In this document: piece after piece, positions 25,861 through 35,168 of the stretch
How the letters are laid out: each line of letters begins with the position of its first letter
Numbering within the stretch: the stretch's first letter is position 1
Source of the DNA: Vreelandella nigrificans
GTDB lineage: Bacteria > Pseudomonadota > Gammaproteobacteria > Pseudomonadales > Halomonadaceae
Reading direction: 5' to 3'
Assembly (NCBI RefSeq): GCF_002374315.1
Contig: NZ_NWUX01000015.1
Span: 1-64,000 of the forward strand
Length of the DNA: 64,000 bases
The notes under the pieces: generated by a model
Databases searched by the model: none
Told to the model about the DNA's origin: nothing
Seen by the model: only the letters and a program-made list of their open reading frames with translations
Position numbers and translations under genes: made by a program

Positions 25861-27381
25861 TTAGAAGAAACCTAGCGGGTTAATATCGTAGCTCACCAGC
25901 AGGTTCTTGGTTTGTTGGTAGTGCTCAAGGGCAACTTTATGAGTTTCGCGGCCTACGCCTGACTTTTTATAACCGCCGAAGGCTGCGTGGGCAGGGTACT
26001 GGTGGTAACAGTTGGTCCATACACGACCAGCTTGGATACCACGGCCCATGCGGAAAGCGACGTTGATATCACGGCTCCATACGCCAGCGCCCAGTCCGAA
26101 CTCTGTGTCATTGGCAATCGCCAGCGCTTCTTCCTCGTCCTTAAAGGTGGTCACTGCCACCACCGGACCAAAGATCTCCTCCTGGAAGACACGCATCTGG
26201 TTGTTACCCTTCAACAGCGTGGGTTGGATGTAGTAACCACTGTTAATGCTGTCGTCCAGAGTTTCTTTATCACCGCCTGTGAGGAATTCTGCGCCTTCAT
26301 CCCGAGCGATATCCATGTACGACATGATTTTGTCGAATTGCTCTTGAGATGCCTGAGCGCCCACCTGCACATCAGTATCTAATGGGTTGCCACGTTTGAT
26401 GGTTTTTGTACGCTCAATAACCTTGGCCATAAACTCGTCGTACATGCTCTCCTGGATCAGCGCGCGAGATGGGCAGGTACATACTTCACCCTGGTTAAAG
26501 AACGCTAGCACTAACCCTTCGACAGCTTTATCAATAAACGTCGGTTCGGCGTTCATGATATCGGCAAAGTAGATATTGGGGGACTTACCACCTAGCTCTA
26601 CGGTGGAAGGAATAATGTTTTCCGCCGCACATTTAAGGATGTGCGCCCCAACTGGCGTTGAGCCAGTAAAGGCAATTTTGGCGATACGCTTACTTGTGGC
26701 CAGTGCTTGGCCTGCTTCTGCGCCAAAGCCATTAACAATATTCAGCACCCCGGGTGGTAGCAGGTCACCAATGACTTCCATCACTTTCAAAATTGAGGCG
26801 GGGGTTTGCTCTGCGGGCTTCAAGACCACACAGTTGCCCGCGGCCAGTGCAGGTGCGAGCTTCCAGGCAGCCATTAAAATCGGGAAGTTCCAGGGGATAA
26901 TCTGCCCAACCACGCCTAATGGTTCATGGAAATGGTAGGCCACGGTGTTAGCATCGATATCCGCTGCAGTACCTTCCTGAGAACGTAGGCAACCCGCAAA
27001 ATAGCGGAAGTGATCAACCGCGAGGGGTATATCAGCATTGAGGGTCTCACGAACCGCTTTACCGTTATCCCAGGTTTCCGCAACAGCGAGCATTTCTAGG
27101 TTTTGCTCAAGCCGGTCGGCAATCTTAAGTAGGGTGTTGCTGCGTTCTTGAACCGAGGTTTTACCCCAGGCTGGCGCTGCTTTATGAGCTGCATCCAGCG
27201 CTTTTTCAATATCTTCAGCGCTAGAGCGAGGAATTTCGCAGAATACTTGTCCGTTAACAGGGCTAATATTGTCGAAGTATTGACCATTCACTGGGGGCAC
27301 AAACTCACCGCCAATGTAGTTTCCGTAGCGTTTTTCAAACGACACAACGGAACCCGCGTCACCTGGATTGGCGTAGATCAT
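25861..27381 (-). CDS. exaC: NAD-dependent aldehyde dehydrogenase, ExaC/AldB type
   Basis: A 506-residue cytoplasmic enzyme oxidising acetaldehyde and related aldehydes to acids. The N-terminus MIYANPG...[15 protein letters not shown] is that of Pseudomonas ExaC/AldB. Signature segments include [21 protein letters not shown], the general-base glutamate in [12 protein letters not shown] and the catalytic cysteine in [16 protein letters not shown] longer reading from 27438 is open, but AGGAG correctly placed before the ATG at 27381 and the family length favour this start. It is divergent from the ErbR-type regulator gene and upstream of adhP. Confidence 0.93.
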   Translation of the reverse strand: MIYANPGDAGSVVSFEKRYGNYIGGEFVPPVNGQYFDNISPVNGQVFCEIPRSSAEDIEKALDAAHKAAPAWGKTSVQERSNTLLKIADRLEQNLEMLAVAETWDNGKAVRETLNADIPLAVDHFRYFAGCLRSQEGTAADIDANTVAYHFHEPLGVVGQIIPWNFPILMAAWKLAPALAAGNCVVLKPAEQTPASILKVMEVIGDLLPPGVLNIVNGFGAEAGQALATSKRIAKIAFTGSTPVGAHILKCAAENIIPSTVELGGKSPNIYFADIMNAEPTFIDKAVEGLVLAFFNQGEVCTCPSRALIQESMYDEFMAKVIERTKTIKRGNPLDTDVQVGAQASQEQFDKIMSYMDIARDEGAEFLTGGDKETLDDSINSGYYIQPTLLKGNNQMRVFQEEIFGPVVAVTTFKDEEEALAIANDTEFGLGAGVWSRDINVAFRMGRGIQAGRVWTNCYHQYPAHAAFGGYKKSGVGRETHKVALEHYQQTKNLLVSYDINPLGFF

Positions 27382-27498
27382 CGTAAAGCTCCTGAGTATT
27401 ATGATTATTAAAAGCTGCCTACTCAGTGTTGAACACATAGGCTGTTAGCGATATAGCCCGATGGCAGGACGCACCCTCATCCCTTGGTAGGAGACGCC

Positions 27499-28170
27499 AT
27501 GTACTCGCTGTTAGTGGCAGATGACCACCCGCTGTTCCGCGATGCGCTGCATGCGGTGGTTAGCGCCGGACTCGCCGACACCCAGCTATTTGAGACAGAT
27601 AACTTGGCTGGGGCGATTCACTTCATAGAGGCGCACGATGGACTGGATTTACTGCTACTCGATTTAAGCCTGCCCGATGCTGAAGGACTGGAGGGGCTAA
27701 AAACGCTAAGAACGCACTGCCCATGGCTCCCCGTTGCGATTGTTTCCGCTCACCAGGAGCGCCAGTTAGTGCTGGATGCCATTACGCTGGGGGCCGTCGG
27801 CTATATCCCCAAATCAACACCTAGGGAGCAGTTGCTGGCAGCACTAACGCAGATACTTCAGGGCCAGCTCTATTTACCCGCTGATATCATGCGCCGGCCT
27901 CCGCCGCCCAATGCGGCACGGTCTTTATCAGCCGTGCCAGCAGAGAAACAGATGCGTTTGGCACGCCTAACTGATAAGCAGCAGGATGTATTGCGCTACA
28001 TGGCCCAGGGGATGTCGAATAAGCAGATAGCTAGGGAGTTGTCGATTGCTGAAACTACCGTAAAGACCCACGTGTCGGCGATCTTGCGTAAGCTTGGTGC
28101 TACCAGTCGGGTACATGCGATTGTGATTGCCAGCGAGGAGGAGCTGCCCCACTCTTTCGCCAAGCGTTAA
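27499..28170 (+). CDS. erbR: LuxR-type response regulator, ErbR/AgmR-like
   Basis: A 223-residue NarL-type regulator. The receiver starts MYSLLVADDHPLFRDALH, with phospho-acceptor Asp in LLLLDLSLPDAEGLEGL and Lys in GYIPKSTPREQL; the C-terminal LuxR helix-turn-helix is LTDKQQDVLRYMAQGMSNKQIARELSIAETTVKTHVSAILRK, which I split here only in reading. It resembles Pseudomonas AgmR/ErbR (ExaE relatives), which control ethanol oxidation and exaABC genes. A TTG at 27484 is in frame, but AGGAG is placed for the ATG at 27499. It lies divergent to exaC, its probable target. Confidence 0.85.
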   Translation: MYSLLVADDHPLFRDALHAVVSAGLADTQLFETDNLAGAIHFIEAHDGLDLLLLDLSLPDAEGLEGLKTLRTHCPWLPVAIVSAHQERQLVLDAITLGAVGYIPKSTPREQLLAALTQILQGQLYLPADIMRRPPPPNAARSLSAVPAEKQMRLARLTDKQQDVLRYMAQGMSNKQIARELSIAETTVKTHVSAILRKLGATSRVHAIVIASEEELPHSFAKR

Positions 28171-28205
28171 GCGCCTGACCTAGTAAGTCTTTTAAGCGAG
28201 CCCCT

Positions 28206-29645
28206 TCAAGGGCTATCGAGTAGCGTGCCCAGTAGCATCCGCAAACGTAGCGGTTTTAGCGGTTTCAGCAAACAGTGCATGCCTGCTTCTCGGGTGGCGC
28301 GCTTTACCGCTGCTTCATGGTTGGCAGTAATGACAACCGTCGCAAGCCCAGGGTAGCGTCGCCGCAGCCGGGTGGCCAAATCAATACCGTTTTCACGATG
28401 CTCACCTAAGTGGTAGTCCACCAGCAGCACAGCGGGGCGCTCTCCGTCGCTAACCGCTTCTAAAGCGCTTACGGTGGCTGCCGCCCGCACACGACATCCC
28501 CAACTGCCCAGCAACGCCTGCATACCTTCGATAATCGCGGGATCATCATCAATCACCCACACTACACATCCCTGTAGCGGGTCATCGTACTCCCAGGCGC
28601 TGCGAGCTACCGCGCTGGCTTTTTTGTCGCCACCACTCCCAGTGATGCTAGGGGCGTATGGCACCAAAATAGAAAAGAGTGACCCGCGTCCAAGCGTTGA
28701 GGTAAGCGTAATAGGATGGTCCAACATCGTGCTGATACGATCAACAATAGCCAGACCCAACCCTAGCCCACGGCTATGGTTGTTATGCGGCTGACTTGCC
28801 CGGCGGAACTCAAGAAAGATGGCTTTACGCTGAGGTTCGGGGATACCGGGGCCGGTATCGCCCACAATAATTTCCAGGCCTTGAGGGCGTCGGCGACAAC
28901 CAAGCAGCAGGTGACCCTGTTCGGTGTAGCGCACCGCATTGCTTAGAAAGTTACGTACCACGCGCGCCAGCAGCGCCAAATCGGACTCTACCTGTGCACT
29001 AGAGGGCACATAGCGCAGGTTAAGGCCACGCACCGCCGCCACCTGCTGATACTCCTCGGCTAGCGCGTCCAACAACGTACTCACTGCAAAGGGGGCTTTG
29101 TCGGCATGCAGCACGCCAGCATCCAAACGGGAAATATCCACCAGCGTACCCAGCAGCCCCTCCACATCTTTTAGCGAGCGCCCTATATGCCCAACTAACG
29201 CTTGGGAGGCTTCCGGTAACGCATGGGTTTCCAGGGCGCTGGCAAACAATCGCGCGGCGTTTAGGGGCTGTAATAAATCATGACTGACAGCCGCCAAGAA
29301 CTTTGTTTTGGAAAGGTTCGCGGCTTCTGCTTCAGCATTAGCCGAAAGCAGCCGTGCATTGACCTGGCTCAGTTCATCCAGTGTACGGTGTAGCGCATCA
29401 GTGCGCTCACGGACTTGTTCGGCCAACAGTACCGAACGCTCAAACGCTGCATAAGGTGCGCTGTTAGGGCTGCCCCCCGACTCAACTCGTTCCATGAGCG
29501 CTTGGCAAACCTTGCGCAAGCGGCGGTTTTCTTCACGCAGCGCAGCGTTATCGGCCGTTTCGTTGCTATCTGCTGACAGCTGGAAGAGTGCCAAACGCCA
29601 CCCCCGTAAAGGTTTGGTTAACGTGCATACCGTGATGCTGCTCAC
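28206..29645 (-). CDS. nahK: Hybrid histidine kinase, NahK-like
   Basis: A soluble 479-residue kinase-receiver hybrid. An N-terminal coiled coil (about residues 33-115: ALREENRRLRKVCQALMERV, then the EQVRERTDAL stretch) leads to the H-box AAVSHDLLQPLNAARLF, an ATPase domain with NFLSNAVRYTEQG and GLGLGLAIVDR, and a C-terminal receiver (about 360-475) with Asp in LLVDYHLGEH. The SHDLLQPLNAA box is typical of NahK/ErcS-type kinases, which pair with nitric-oxide-sensing NosP. The GTG start overlaps the FIST gene end by 80 bases; a shorter start is possible. It faces erbR tail to tail. Confidence 0.8.
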   Translation of the reverse strand: MSSITVCTLTKPLRGWRLALFQLSADSNETADNAALREENRRLRKVCQALMERVESGGSPNSAPYAAFERSVLLAEQVRERTDALHRTLDELSQVNARLLSANAEAEAANLSKTKFLAAVSHDLLQPLNAARLFASALETHALPEASQALVGHIGRSLKDVEGLLGTLVDISRLDAGVLHADKAPFAVSTLLDALAEEYQQVAAVRGLNLRYVPSSAQVESDLALLARVVRNFLSNAVRYTEQGHLLLGCRRRPQGLEIIVGDTGPGIPEPQRKAIFLEFRRASQPHNNHSRGLGLGLAIVDRISTMLDHPITLTSTLGRGSLFSILVPYAPSITGSGGDKKASAVARSAWEYDDPLQGCVVWVIDDDPAIIEGMQALLGSWGCRVRAAATVSALEAVSDGERPAVLLVDYHLGEHRENGIDLATRLRRRYPGLATVVITANHEAAVKRATREAGMHCLLKPLKPLRLRMLLGTLLDSP

Positions 29646-30753
29646 CGTATGTATTAAACCCTACTACCCGCGCTTGGCGCAGCAGCGCTGAGGCCTGATC
29701 AATTTGCTGCAAGGACTCCAGGGCCATGCGGCGCAGAAAACAGTCACAGCCAATAATTGCAGCGGCACTTCCCAGACGCTCCCTCACGCTGAGTAGCATC
29801 GCATTTAGGTCGTTTAGCAGCGGCGTAGGGCGCATTGCGGTTAGCACAATACCGGTCTCTACTGCACAGTAAAAACTCAGGCTGCCATCACTATTAACCC
29901 GCTGAATGGAGCGAATATAGTGCTGGCCGCCAAGGTGAACAGCGAGGGGGTGCTGGGCAAATATATTAGGCGTTAACTGATCGACACGGCACCCCACCAG
30001 TGCTGCATACACGTCACTAGCGGGTAGTCCGTTCAGCTCTAATACGCGGCGCTGTTCGCGATCAACATCAGTGACGACTAGCTTATGCGCTAGAGGAACA
30101 AGGTGGTGGCTTGAAAACACTTCAAACGGCAGCCGCGTGTTTAGCATGACGACCACAGCCGCACGGGTGTAGAAACGCCCATTGGCATAAACGTGGGTGC
30201 GCGCAAGGTGGTTATCATCCCCCGCCGAGCCACCAAAACTGGGAATACGCCCAAGTGCGGCGTCCAGCGTTGCCAGCACTTGTTCTTCACGGCTGGATAA
30301 CCCATCAAGCAGGGTAAGCGCAAAGCTATGCTCATTGATGGGCGCAAGGTTCTGCTGACGGCAGCGCTCCAACAAGGCATCTACTAACGGTTGTGCACAA
30401 GCCAAGTCAAAGTGCTCAAGGTCATCAATTAGCGCTGTTTCTATGGCAAACACACGCCGATCAAACCCGATCGCCACTATTGAGCCACGGTCATACCCTT
30501 GAGGAGTGATCTCACCTGCGGTGGTACAGCCACTCATAGGCACTCCCCCAAACGCCTCATTGAGCGCATCAGCTAACGCTGGTAACGGGTACTCCGCACT
30601 ACAAAAAAACAGCACGAACCCTAAATGCTCATGGCATAGCGCTTGGGCCAGCTCACGGGCCGCCTTTACCGGCTCTGGCTGCTTGCTAGCAGCGGTTAAG
30701 AGACCGTTATGCTTCAGGGAAGCCATCACGGCGCCACTTTTCCAGGGCTGCAT
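29566..30753 (-). CDS. nosP: FIST-domain sensor protein (NosP-like)
   Basis: A 395-residue cytoplasmic protein made of the FIST_N (about 35-235) and FIST_C (about 240-375) domains. Recognisable features are GCTTAGEI near residue 75, FGGSAGDD near residue 170 and a C-terminal GFNTYGEQ...HVNQTFTGVAF segment. In Pseudomonas and other bacteria, FIST protein NosP binds haem and nitric oxide and inhibits the kinase NahK encoded beside it; the same gene order occurs here. A second start, ATG at 30726 (MASLKHNG), is equally plausible. The gene overlaps the kinases on both sides. Haem binding is inferred, since the ligand residue is not evident by eye. Confidence 0.8.
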   Translation of the reverse strand: MQPWKSGAVMASLKHNGLLTAASKQPEPVKAARELAQALCHEHLGFVLFFCSAEYPLPALADALNEAFGGVPMSGCTTAGEITPQGYDRGSIVAIGFDRRVFAIETALIDDLEHFDLACAQPLVDALLERCRQQNLAPINEHSFALTLLDGLSSREEQVLATLDAALGRIPSFGGSAGDDNHLARTHVYANGRFYTRAAVVVMLNTRLPFEVFSSHHLVPLAHKLVVTDVDREQRRVLELNGLPASDVYAALVGCRVDQLTPNIFAQHPLAVHLGGQHYIRSIQRVNSDGSLSFYCAVETGIVLTAMRPTPLLNDLNAMLLSVRERLGSAAAIIGCDCFLRRMALESLQQIDQASALLRQARVVGFNTYGEQHHGMHVNQTFTGVAFGTLPAVSR

Positions 30754-32953
30754 GAGTGCGTGCTACGCTCTGTCGCAGCGCACTAAATATTTCATTTATT
30801 TGGTAAGCAGGGTGTGTTTTGTTGGCCATTAATAACTCCAGCCGTTTCGCCTGGGCCGCCAGCTGCTCTGCACCAACACTGAGCGACTCCCCCCTTAACT
30901 GGTGCGCTAAGCGTCCCACCTGCTGGGCTTGCGCATCGGAGAGCGTATCAGCACTGGAGAGATAAGCCCCAAGTTGAGCAACGTAATCATCTACTTGTTG
31001 ATGATAGAGCATAATCAGTTGGGTGGTGCTTTCCTGGCCTAATGAGCTGAGCAGAGTCCGTAGCGTTGCGTTATTCAACAGCATTTGCCCCTCAGTGGTC
31101 GGGGCATACGAGGTAAACGAAGGCAACCGCTGCGATGAAGGTAATAGTTGCAGTGACAGTACGTTGCTCAGCGATAACAGGGAGAGAGGCTTAGTGATGT
31201 AGTCATTCATCCCTGCTGCAAGACAGCGCGCTCGGTCACCTTCAACGCCACCTGCTGTCATTGCCACAATAGGTACTTCTGCAAGCCAACCGCCTGCTTC
31301 GCGCAGTTTTCGGGTGACGGTCAGACCATCTATGTCGGGCAACTGGATATCCATAAAGATCAGGTGAACTTGTTGAGACTGAACCATTTCCAGCGCATCT
31401 TGCCCATTTTCGGCACACACTACGTCGCAGCCCAAACGTGATAACAAACTAATAGCGACTTTGCGGTTCACAGCATTGTCTTCAACTAGTAGCAGTGATG
31501 TGCCATGGAAGTCCCTAGTCGGTTCTGGCGGTAGCGGAGTAGCCACCGGATTAGTCTCAATTAAGGGGAGCTCACACCTAAATATACTCCCTTGGCCTGG
31601 GGTACTTGTCACCCACAAGCGCCCCCGCATGGCCTCACTCAAACGCTTGCAAATAGCAAGCCCCAGACCAGTACCGCCAAAGCGGCGCGCCACGCTTTCA
31701 TCGGCCTGCTGAAAAGGTTCGAACAGCAGTGACTGCTGCTCTTTGCTTAAGCCACAGCCGGTGTCACTGACCTCAAACGTAAGCCAGTACACGCTGGTAT
31801 AAAGACGTAGAGTCACCCTTCCATGGTCAGTGAACTTGATGGCATTGGCGATTAGGTTAAGCAGTATTTGCCGCAACCGGCCTGCATCTATCATGACCCA
31901 CGCAGGCACCAGTGGATCGATGTGCAGCAATAGCTGGAGGCCTTTCGCCTGAGCGCGTGGCTCAAACAGCGCTATAACGCTATCAACCAATGGTTTGAGT
32001 GCCGTGGGGGACGTTTCAAGGGTCAAGTGCCCCGCTTCTATCTTAGAAAAATCAAGTATTTCGTTGATCATTGCCAACAGTTGGTTGGCACTGTCGTGAA
32101 TAGTACGTGCGTAATCTTCTACTTGGGCAACGCTAGCGGGTTCGCGCAGCAGCTCACTCATGCCAATCACACCATTTAACGGGGTGCGAATTTCATGGCT
32201 GACCATGGCCAGAAAATCGGACTTCGCATGGTTGGCCGCCTGCGCCTGTTTGGCTGTTACTTCCAGCTGGCGACTCAATAGCTCCTGTTCACGACGCGAC
32301 GCGGCACTCTCACGCATTTCGCGCACCAGAAACCCAATCACCAGCAGTACTGCTAAGCTCATGCCGATTAGCAGTGACATCAGGGCTTTATATAGCGTGC
32401 TTAATATCGCGCGCTCTTCCGTTGCAGATTCAGCCAGGTAGCCATTAACCGCAATCACAAAGCGTTCCGTAAGTCTGGTGAGCGCTTGCAGCTCAGTTTC
32501 TAACTCAGTGATCGGCAGTTGGGGAAGAGTATCATGGGGAGCCAACATGGGATCCAGCGTGTCTAGTTGCTGCTGAATATTGATCAGCAGCGCGTTTGCG
32601 GTCCTAATATTCTGCAGTATCGAATTAACCTCGCCCTCTTTCAGCAAGGTGATACGGCTGTAAAGCAGCTCAAAACGTAAGTTAAGCGCATCCTGCTCTG
32701 CTGGAGATACAGGCCCACGGGTTGCCGCCAACAGGTGATTAAGCAGTTGAACCGCGTCGCGATCCAGCTTATATACCACCCAAACCGTATCTTCCCGTAG
32801 GCTTTGGGTCAGGTTGTCTTGCCGCCAAGCAGCCAGAGCGGCGACCACCAGTGCCGCCGCGAACAGCAACACGGTAATCATAGCCACTAACTTAAACCGG
32901 CGAGGGTATCTAAGTAGACGGGGCGCTTTCGCAACTGGGTCGCTAACGGACAT
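30707..32953 (-). CDS. Membrane hybrid histidine kinase with receiver and Hpt domains
   Basis: A 748-residue phosphorelay kinase. Helices at about 23-45 and 190-213 enclose a mostly helical periplasmic sensor. Next come a coiled segment, the H-box FLAMVSHEIRTPLNGVIGMSE (about residue 250), an ATPase domain (NAIKFT, DTGCGLS, GTGLGLAI), a receiver with Asp in IFMDIQLPDIDGLTV (about residue 540) and a terminal Hpt domain with HQLRG (about residue 690). All phosphorelay residues are intact. It overlaps the upstream periplasmic-protein gene by 11 bases and the FIST gene downstream. The final output regulator may be ErbR, but that is inference. Confidence 0.88.
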   Translation of the reverse strand: MSVSDPVAKAPRLLRYPRRFKLVAMITVLLFAAALVVAALAAWRQDNLTQSLREDTVWVVYKLDRDAVQLLNHLLAATRGPVSPAEQDALNLRFELLYSRITLLKEGEVNSILQNIRTANALLINIQQQLDTLDPMLAPHDTLPQLPITELETELQALTRLTERFVIAVNGYLAESATEERAILSTLYKALMSLLIGMSLAVLLVIGFLVREMRESAASRREQELLSRQLEVTAKQAQAANHAKSDFLAMVSHEIRTPLNGVIGMSELLREPASVAQVEDYARTIHDSANQLLAMINEILDFSKIEAGHLTLETSPTALKPLVDSVIALFEPRAQAKGLQLLLHIDPLVPAWVMIDAGRLRQILLNLIANAIKFTDHGRVTLRLYTSVYWLTFEVSDTGCGLSKEQQSLLFEPFQQADESVARRFGGTGLGLAICKRLSEAMRGRLWVTSTPGQGSIFRCELPLIETNPVATPLPPEPTRDFHGTSLLLVEDNAVNRKVAISLLSRLGCDVVCAENGQDALEMVQSQQVHLIFMDIQLPDIDGLTVTRKLREAGGWLAEVPIVAMTAGGVEGDRARCLAAGMNDYITKPLSLLSLSNVLSLQLLPSSQRLPSFTSYAPTTEGQMLLNNATLRTLLSSLGQESTTQLIMLYHQQVDDYVAQLGAYLSSADTLSDAQAQQVGRLAHQLRGESLSVGAEQLAAQAKRLELLMANKTHPAYQINEIFSALRQSVARTHAALEKWRRDGFPEA

Positions 32954-33467
32954 TAATTTGCATGACCTGCCAGACGGATCTAAAGCGGATTTTTTCGCTT
33001 AACAGCGCATCGTCTTGAGAGAAGGGATACAGCACCCATAACGGACCGTATTCACGGATAGGAATGGCTTTTTGGTCGCGCTCAAGCGCTAAAATAACGT
33101 CGTAGTCGTAAAAGTCGCTAAGTGGTATTTCTGCTTCATAACCATTCAGCGCCAACACATACACGCTTTCAGCCTCTGCGCCTAAATGCTCCAACAAAGT
33201 ACGCATCAATGGCCCGCTATAGTGGCTGGTTCCCTCCGTCCAGGGAGTCCCCGTCTCAAAAGTGTGCTGCGGCAGTGCTAGTAGCATTTCTCTGTCAAAG
33301 TGCGCTTCTTTATCATTATCATCACCAGCGTTAGCTAGCGTAATATCGCCTACCACCGTCAGCATAACGGGCCCGCTGGGCTCCTCTAATAGCCCATGCA
33401 TCTCAGCCAGACCCGCCTGGGGAATACTGAACGCCAGCATAATCCACCCCAACAACAACGCTTTCAC
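32943..33467 (-). CDS. Periplasmic molybdopterin-binding-fold protein, probable sensor partner
   Basis: A 174-residue exported protein: signal peptide 1-21, then a small domain resembling the sulfite-oxidase-type molybdopterin-binding fold (LTVVGDI near the start; GPLMRTLLEHLGA; LNGYEAEIPLSDF; LALERDQKAIPIREYGPLWVLYPF). The mature part contains no cysteine at all, so it cannot ligate molybdenum the way true oxidoreductases do. Such small domains are often encoded next to histidine kinases and probably act as ligand-binding partners. Here it is the first gene of the operon and overlaps the membrane hybrid kinase by 11 bases. The ligand is unknown. Confidence 0.7.
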   Translation of the reverse strand: MKALLLGWIMLAFSIPQAGLAEMHGLLEEPSGPVMLTVVGDITLANAGDDNDKEAHFDREMLLALPQHTFETGTPWTEGTSHYSGPLMRTLLEHLGAEAESVYVLALNGYEAEIPLSDFYDYDVILALERDQKAIPIREYGPLWVLYPFSQDDALLSEKIRFRSVWQVMQINVR

Positions 33468-33540
33468 AGCTATACCTCGTATCCAAGTGCCCTGTAGAAC
33501 CCCTGCATGCTATGGGCATACAACCTATTACAGGCAATAA

Positions 33541-33577
33541 AAAAGAGACAGCGTGAGAAGAGTACGCCATCTCTTTT
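33541..33577. terminator. Terminator-like hairpin between the DUF2189 gene and the kinase operon
   Basis: AAAAGAGACAGCGT pairs with ACGCCATCTCTTTT at 12 of 14 positions around a 9-base loop, with A and T runs at the ends as in a bidirectional terminator. Confidence 0.65.
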
Positions 33578-33642
33578 CGTAGGTCAGGCTAATTACAAAC
33601 TTTTTCGTAGCTTAGCCTTTCATCTTAATGCCATTGAAGTAC

Positions 33643-33700
33643 TTTTAGACAACGAACCGCTGTGCTAGGCAAAGGACTGCTGTTTTAGGCAAATCGCAGC
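33643..33700. repeat. Imperfect 20-bp tandem array, about 3 units
   Basis: TTTTAGACAACGAACCGCTG, TGCTAGGCAAAGGACTGCTG and TTTTAGGCAAATCGCAGC lie end to end and abut the stop codon of the DUF2189 gene. Confidence 0.5.
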
Positions 33701-34537
33701 TTAGGTTTTTAGCTCCTCAATTGGCTCAAAACGCACTAGGTCCTCATAGGCGTGCCAACTGGCATGGCCTAATACCGGCAGTATGAGCGCTAAACCGATA
33801 TAAAACGTCATTACCCCTACTAGCACGCAGCCTGTCAAAATAGCGGCCCACAGCAGCATTGGGCGGAAATTACGTGCAACACAGCGCACACTGGCCTCAA
33901 TACCTTCCATAAAGGTTAAGTCTTGATCCATCAGCGTTGGAATGGCCACAACACTAATGGCAAACGCACCAAACGCCAGGATGCCGCCCGCTACCGTGCC
34001 TACTGCCAGCATGCCAATGCCTTCTGGGGTGGTTAGCAGCGACGTATAAAGTGTGGCGGGGCTTGGCACTTCAAAGCCAAAAAACAGCGCAAACAGAAGC
34101 GTTGCCAAACGGATCCAGGCAAGAAAGAAAATCATCATCATCACGCCCATCATTGCTAGCTGGCCAGCATGGGGCTTCCAACTGCCAAACGCATCACCGA
34201 GACTGGGGACTCGCCCCTGCTCTAAAGCCCGGCTAATACCGTAGGAGCCTACCGCAACTAAAGGGCCAATAAACATAAACCCTGCAATCATCGGCAGTAG
34301 CCAATACCAATATCCAAGCGTAAAAGCCCCTACCGTGATAGCAATACTCAAGCCCACCCAAAACATCCCGTAGGATAAACTCACAGCAGTGGCACGCCTA
34401 AAATCTTCCAAACCTGCGGTTAGCCAAGCACGGGGGCGATCCATACCGATCTTATTAATCGTAATTTTGATGGTGGGCATATCTTTTGTCATCGGCGTCT
34501 CTGCATGGACTTGGTTTTTTGTCGTTGTTCCGTTCAT
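33701..34537 (-). CDS. DUF2189 integral membrane protein
   Basis: A 278-residue membrane protein with a polar N-terminus of about 45 residues and roughly six hydrophobic segments. The region RAWLTAGLEDFRRATAVSLSYGMFWVGLSI and later GPLVAVGSYGISRALEQGR are typical of the DUF2189 family. In other proteobacteria these proteins often sit near cytochrome c, cbb3-oxidase or redox genes; here it is divergent from a cytochrome/flavoprotein sulfide dehydrogenase. No biochemical role is established that I can state. AGGAG precedes the ATG at 34537. Confidence 0.83.
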   Translation of the reverse strand: MNGTTTKNQVHAETPMTKDMPTIKITINKIGMDRPRAWLTAGLEDFRRATAVSLSYGMFWVGLSIAITVGAFTLGYWYWLLPMIAGFMFIGPLVAVGSYGISRALEQGRVPSLGDAFGSWKPHAGQLAMMGVMMMIFFLAWIRLATLLFALFFGFEVPSPATLYTSLLTTPEGIGMLAVGTVAGGILAFGAFAISVVAIPTLMDQDLTFMEGIEASVRCVARNFRPMLLWAAILTGCVLVGVMTFYIGLALILPVLGHASWHAYEDLVRFEPIEELKT

Positions 34538-34823
34538 GGCATAACTCCTGTGATTTACCAGAGCTGCATTCTTGCCTTTAACATTAATCCCAACTTAATG
34601 GATTAACGTCTATTTAATGTAGTTGAGCGCGAGGACGCCGAACGAAAACGGCACCAGTAAGTACAAAAATTCCACCATTACGGTCTTTAGCGCCAATTAA
34701 ATTGATGCGTTAGCGCTCTCTAAACATCAAAAAGAGCATAAAAAAATCATTAAATATTCTTTTTTATTTTAACAGCACTGTTTTAAGGTATAGCGCTATT
34801 ACAAACAGTTAAGGAGTGCTTCC

Positions 34824-35168
34824 ATGGGCATGCACCTACGTGCTTGTTTTGCTCTTGCGGTAGCGTTAGGGGCGGCCAATTCCGCCATTGCAGAAACAAG
34901 ACTGGATACCGACGCCTTGCAGCTTGAAGTGCTGGCGGGTAGCTGTGCAAATTGCCATGGCACTGATGGGCGCATGGTAGGCGCGGTACCAGCCCTGGCG
35001 GGCCGTTCTGCAGAGCAATTGGAAGCACGCCTGCTGGCGTTTAAGCATGAGGAAAATACCGGCGCCACTATTATGGATCGCATCGCTAAGGGTTACACCG
35101 ATGAGGAATTGGCTACCTTGGCTGACTACTTCTCTCACTTACCTGCCACAGCGGAGCTAACACCATGA
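34824..35168 (+). CDS. fccA: Cytochrome c subunit of flavocytochrome c sulfide dehydrogenase
   Basis: A 114-residue periplasmic mono-haem cytochrome c. The signal peptide ends near AIAE (residue 23), the haem site is C41-A-N-C44-H45, and a methionine near residue 84 (ATIMDRIAKGY) is the likely distal ligand. A terminal ELATLADYFSHLP helix is typical of class I cytochromes. Its partner is the flavoprotein encoded next, whose ATG overlaps this stop (ATGA), so the two are co-translated. AAGGAG lies 7 bases before the ATG. It passes electrons from sulfide oxidation to the respiratory chain. Confidence 0.9.
   Translation: MGMHLRACFALAVALGAANSAIAETRLDTDALQLEVLAGSCANCHGTDGRMVGAVPALAGRSAEQLEARLLAFKHEENTGATIMDRIAKGYTDEELATLADYFSHLPATAELTP

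Noticed and set aside
28199..28214. Terminator between erbR and nahK
   Set aside because: AGCCC/GGGCT is only five base pairs and overlaps the nahK stop codon; not convincing.
32943..33467. Active sulfite-oxidase-like enzyme
   Set aside because: The small size and the absence of cysteine in the mature protein exclude normal molybdenum ligation; kept as a probable sensor partner.
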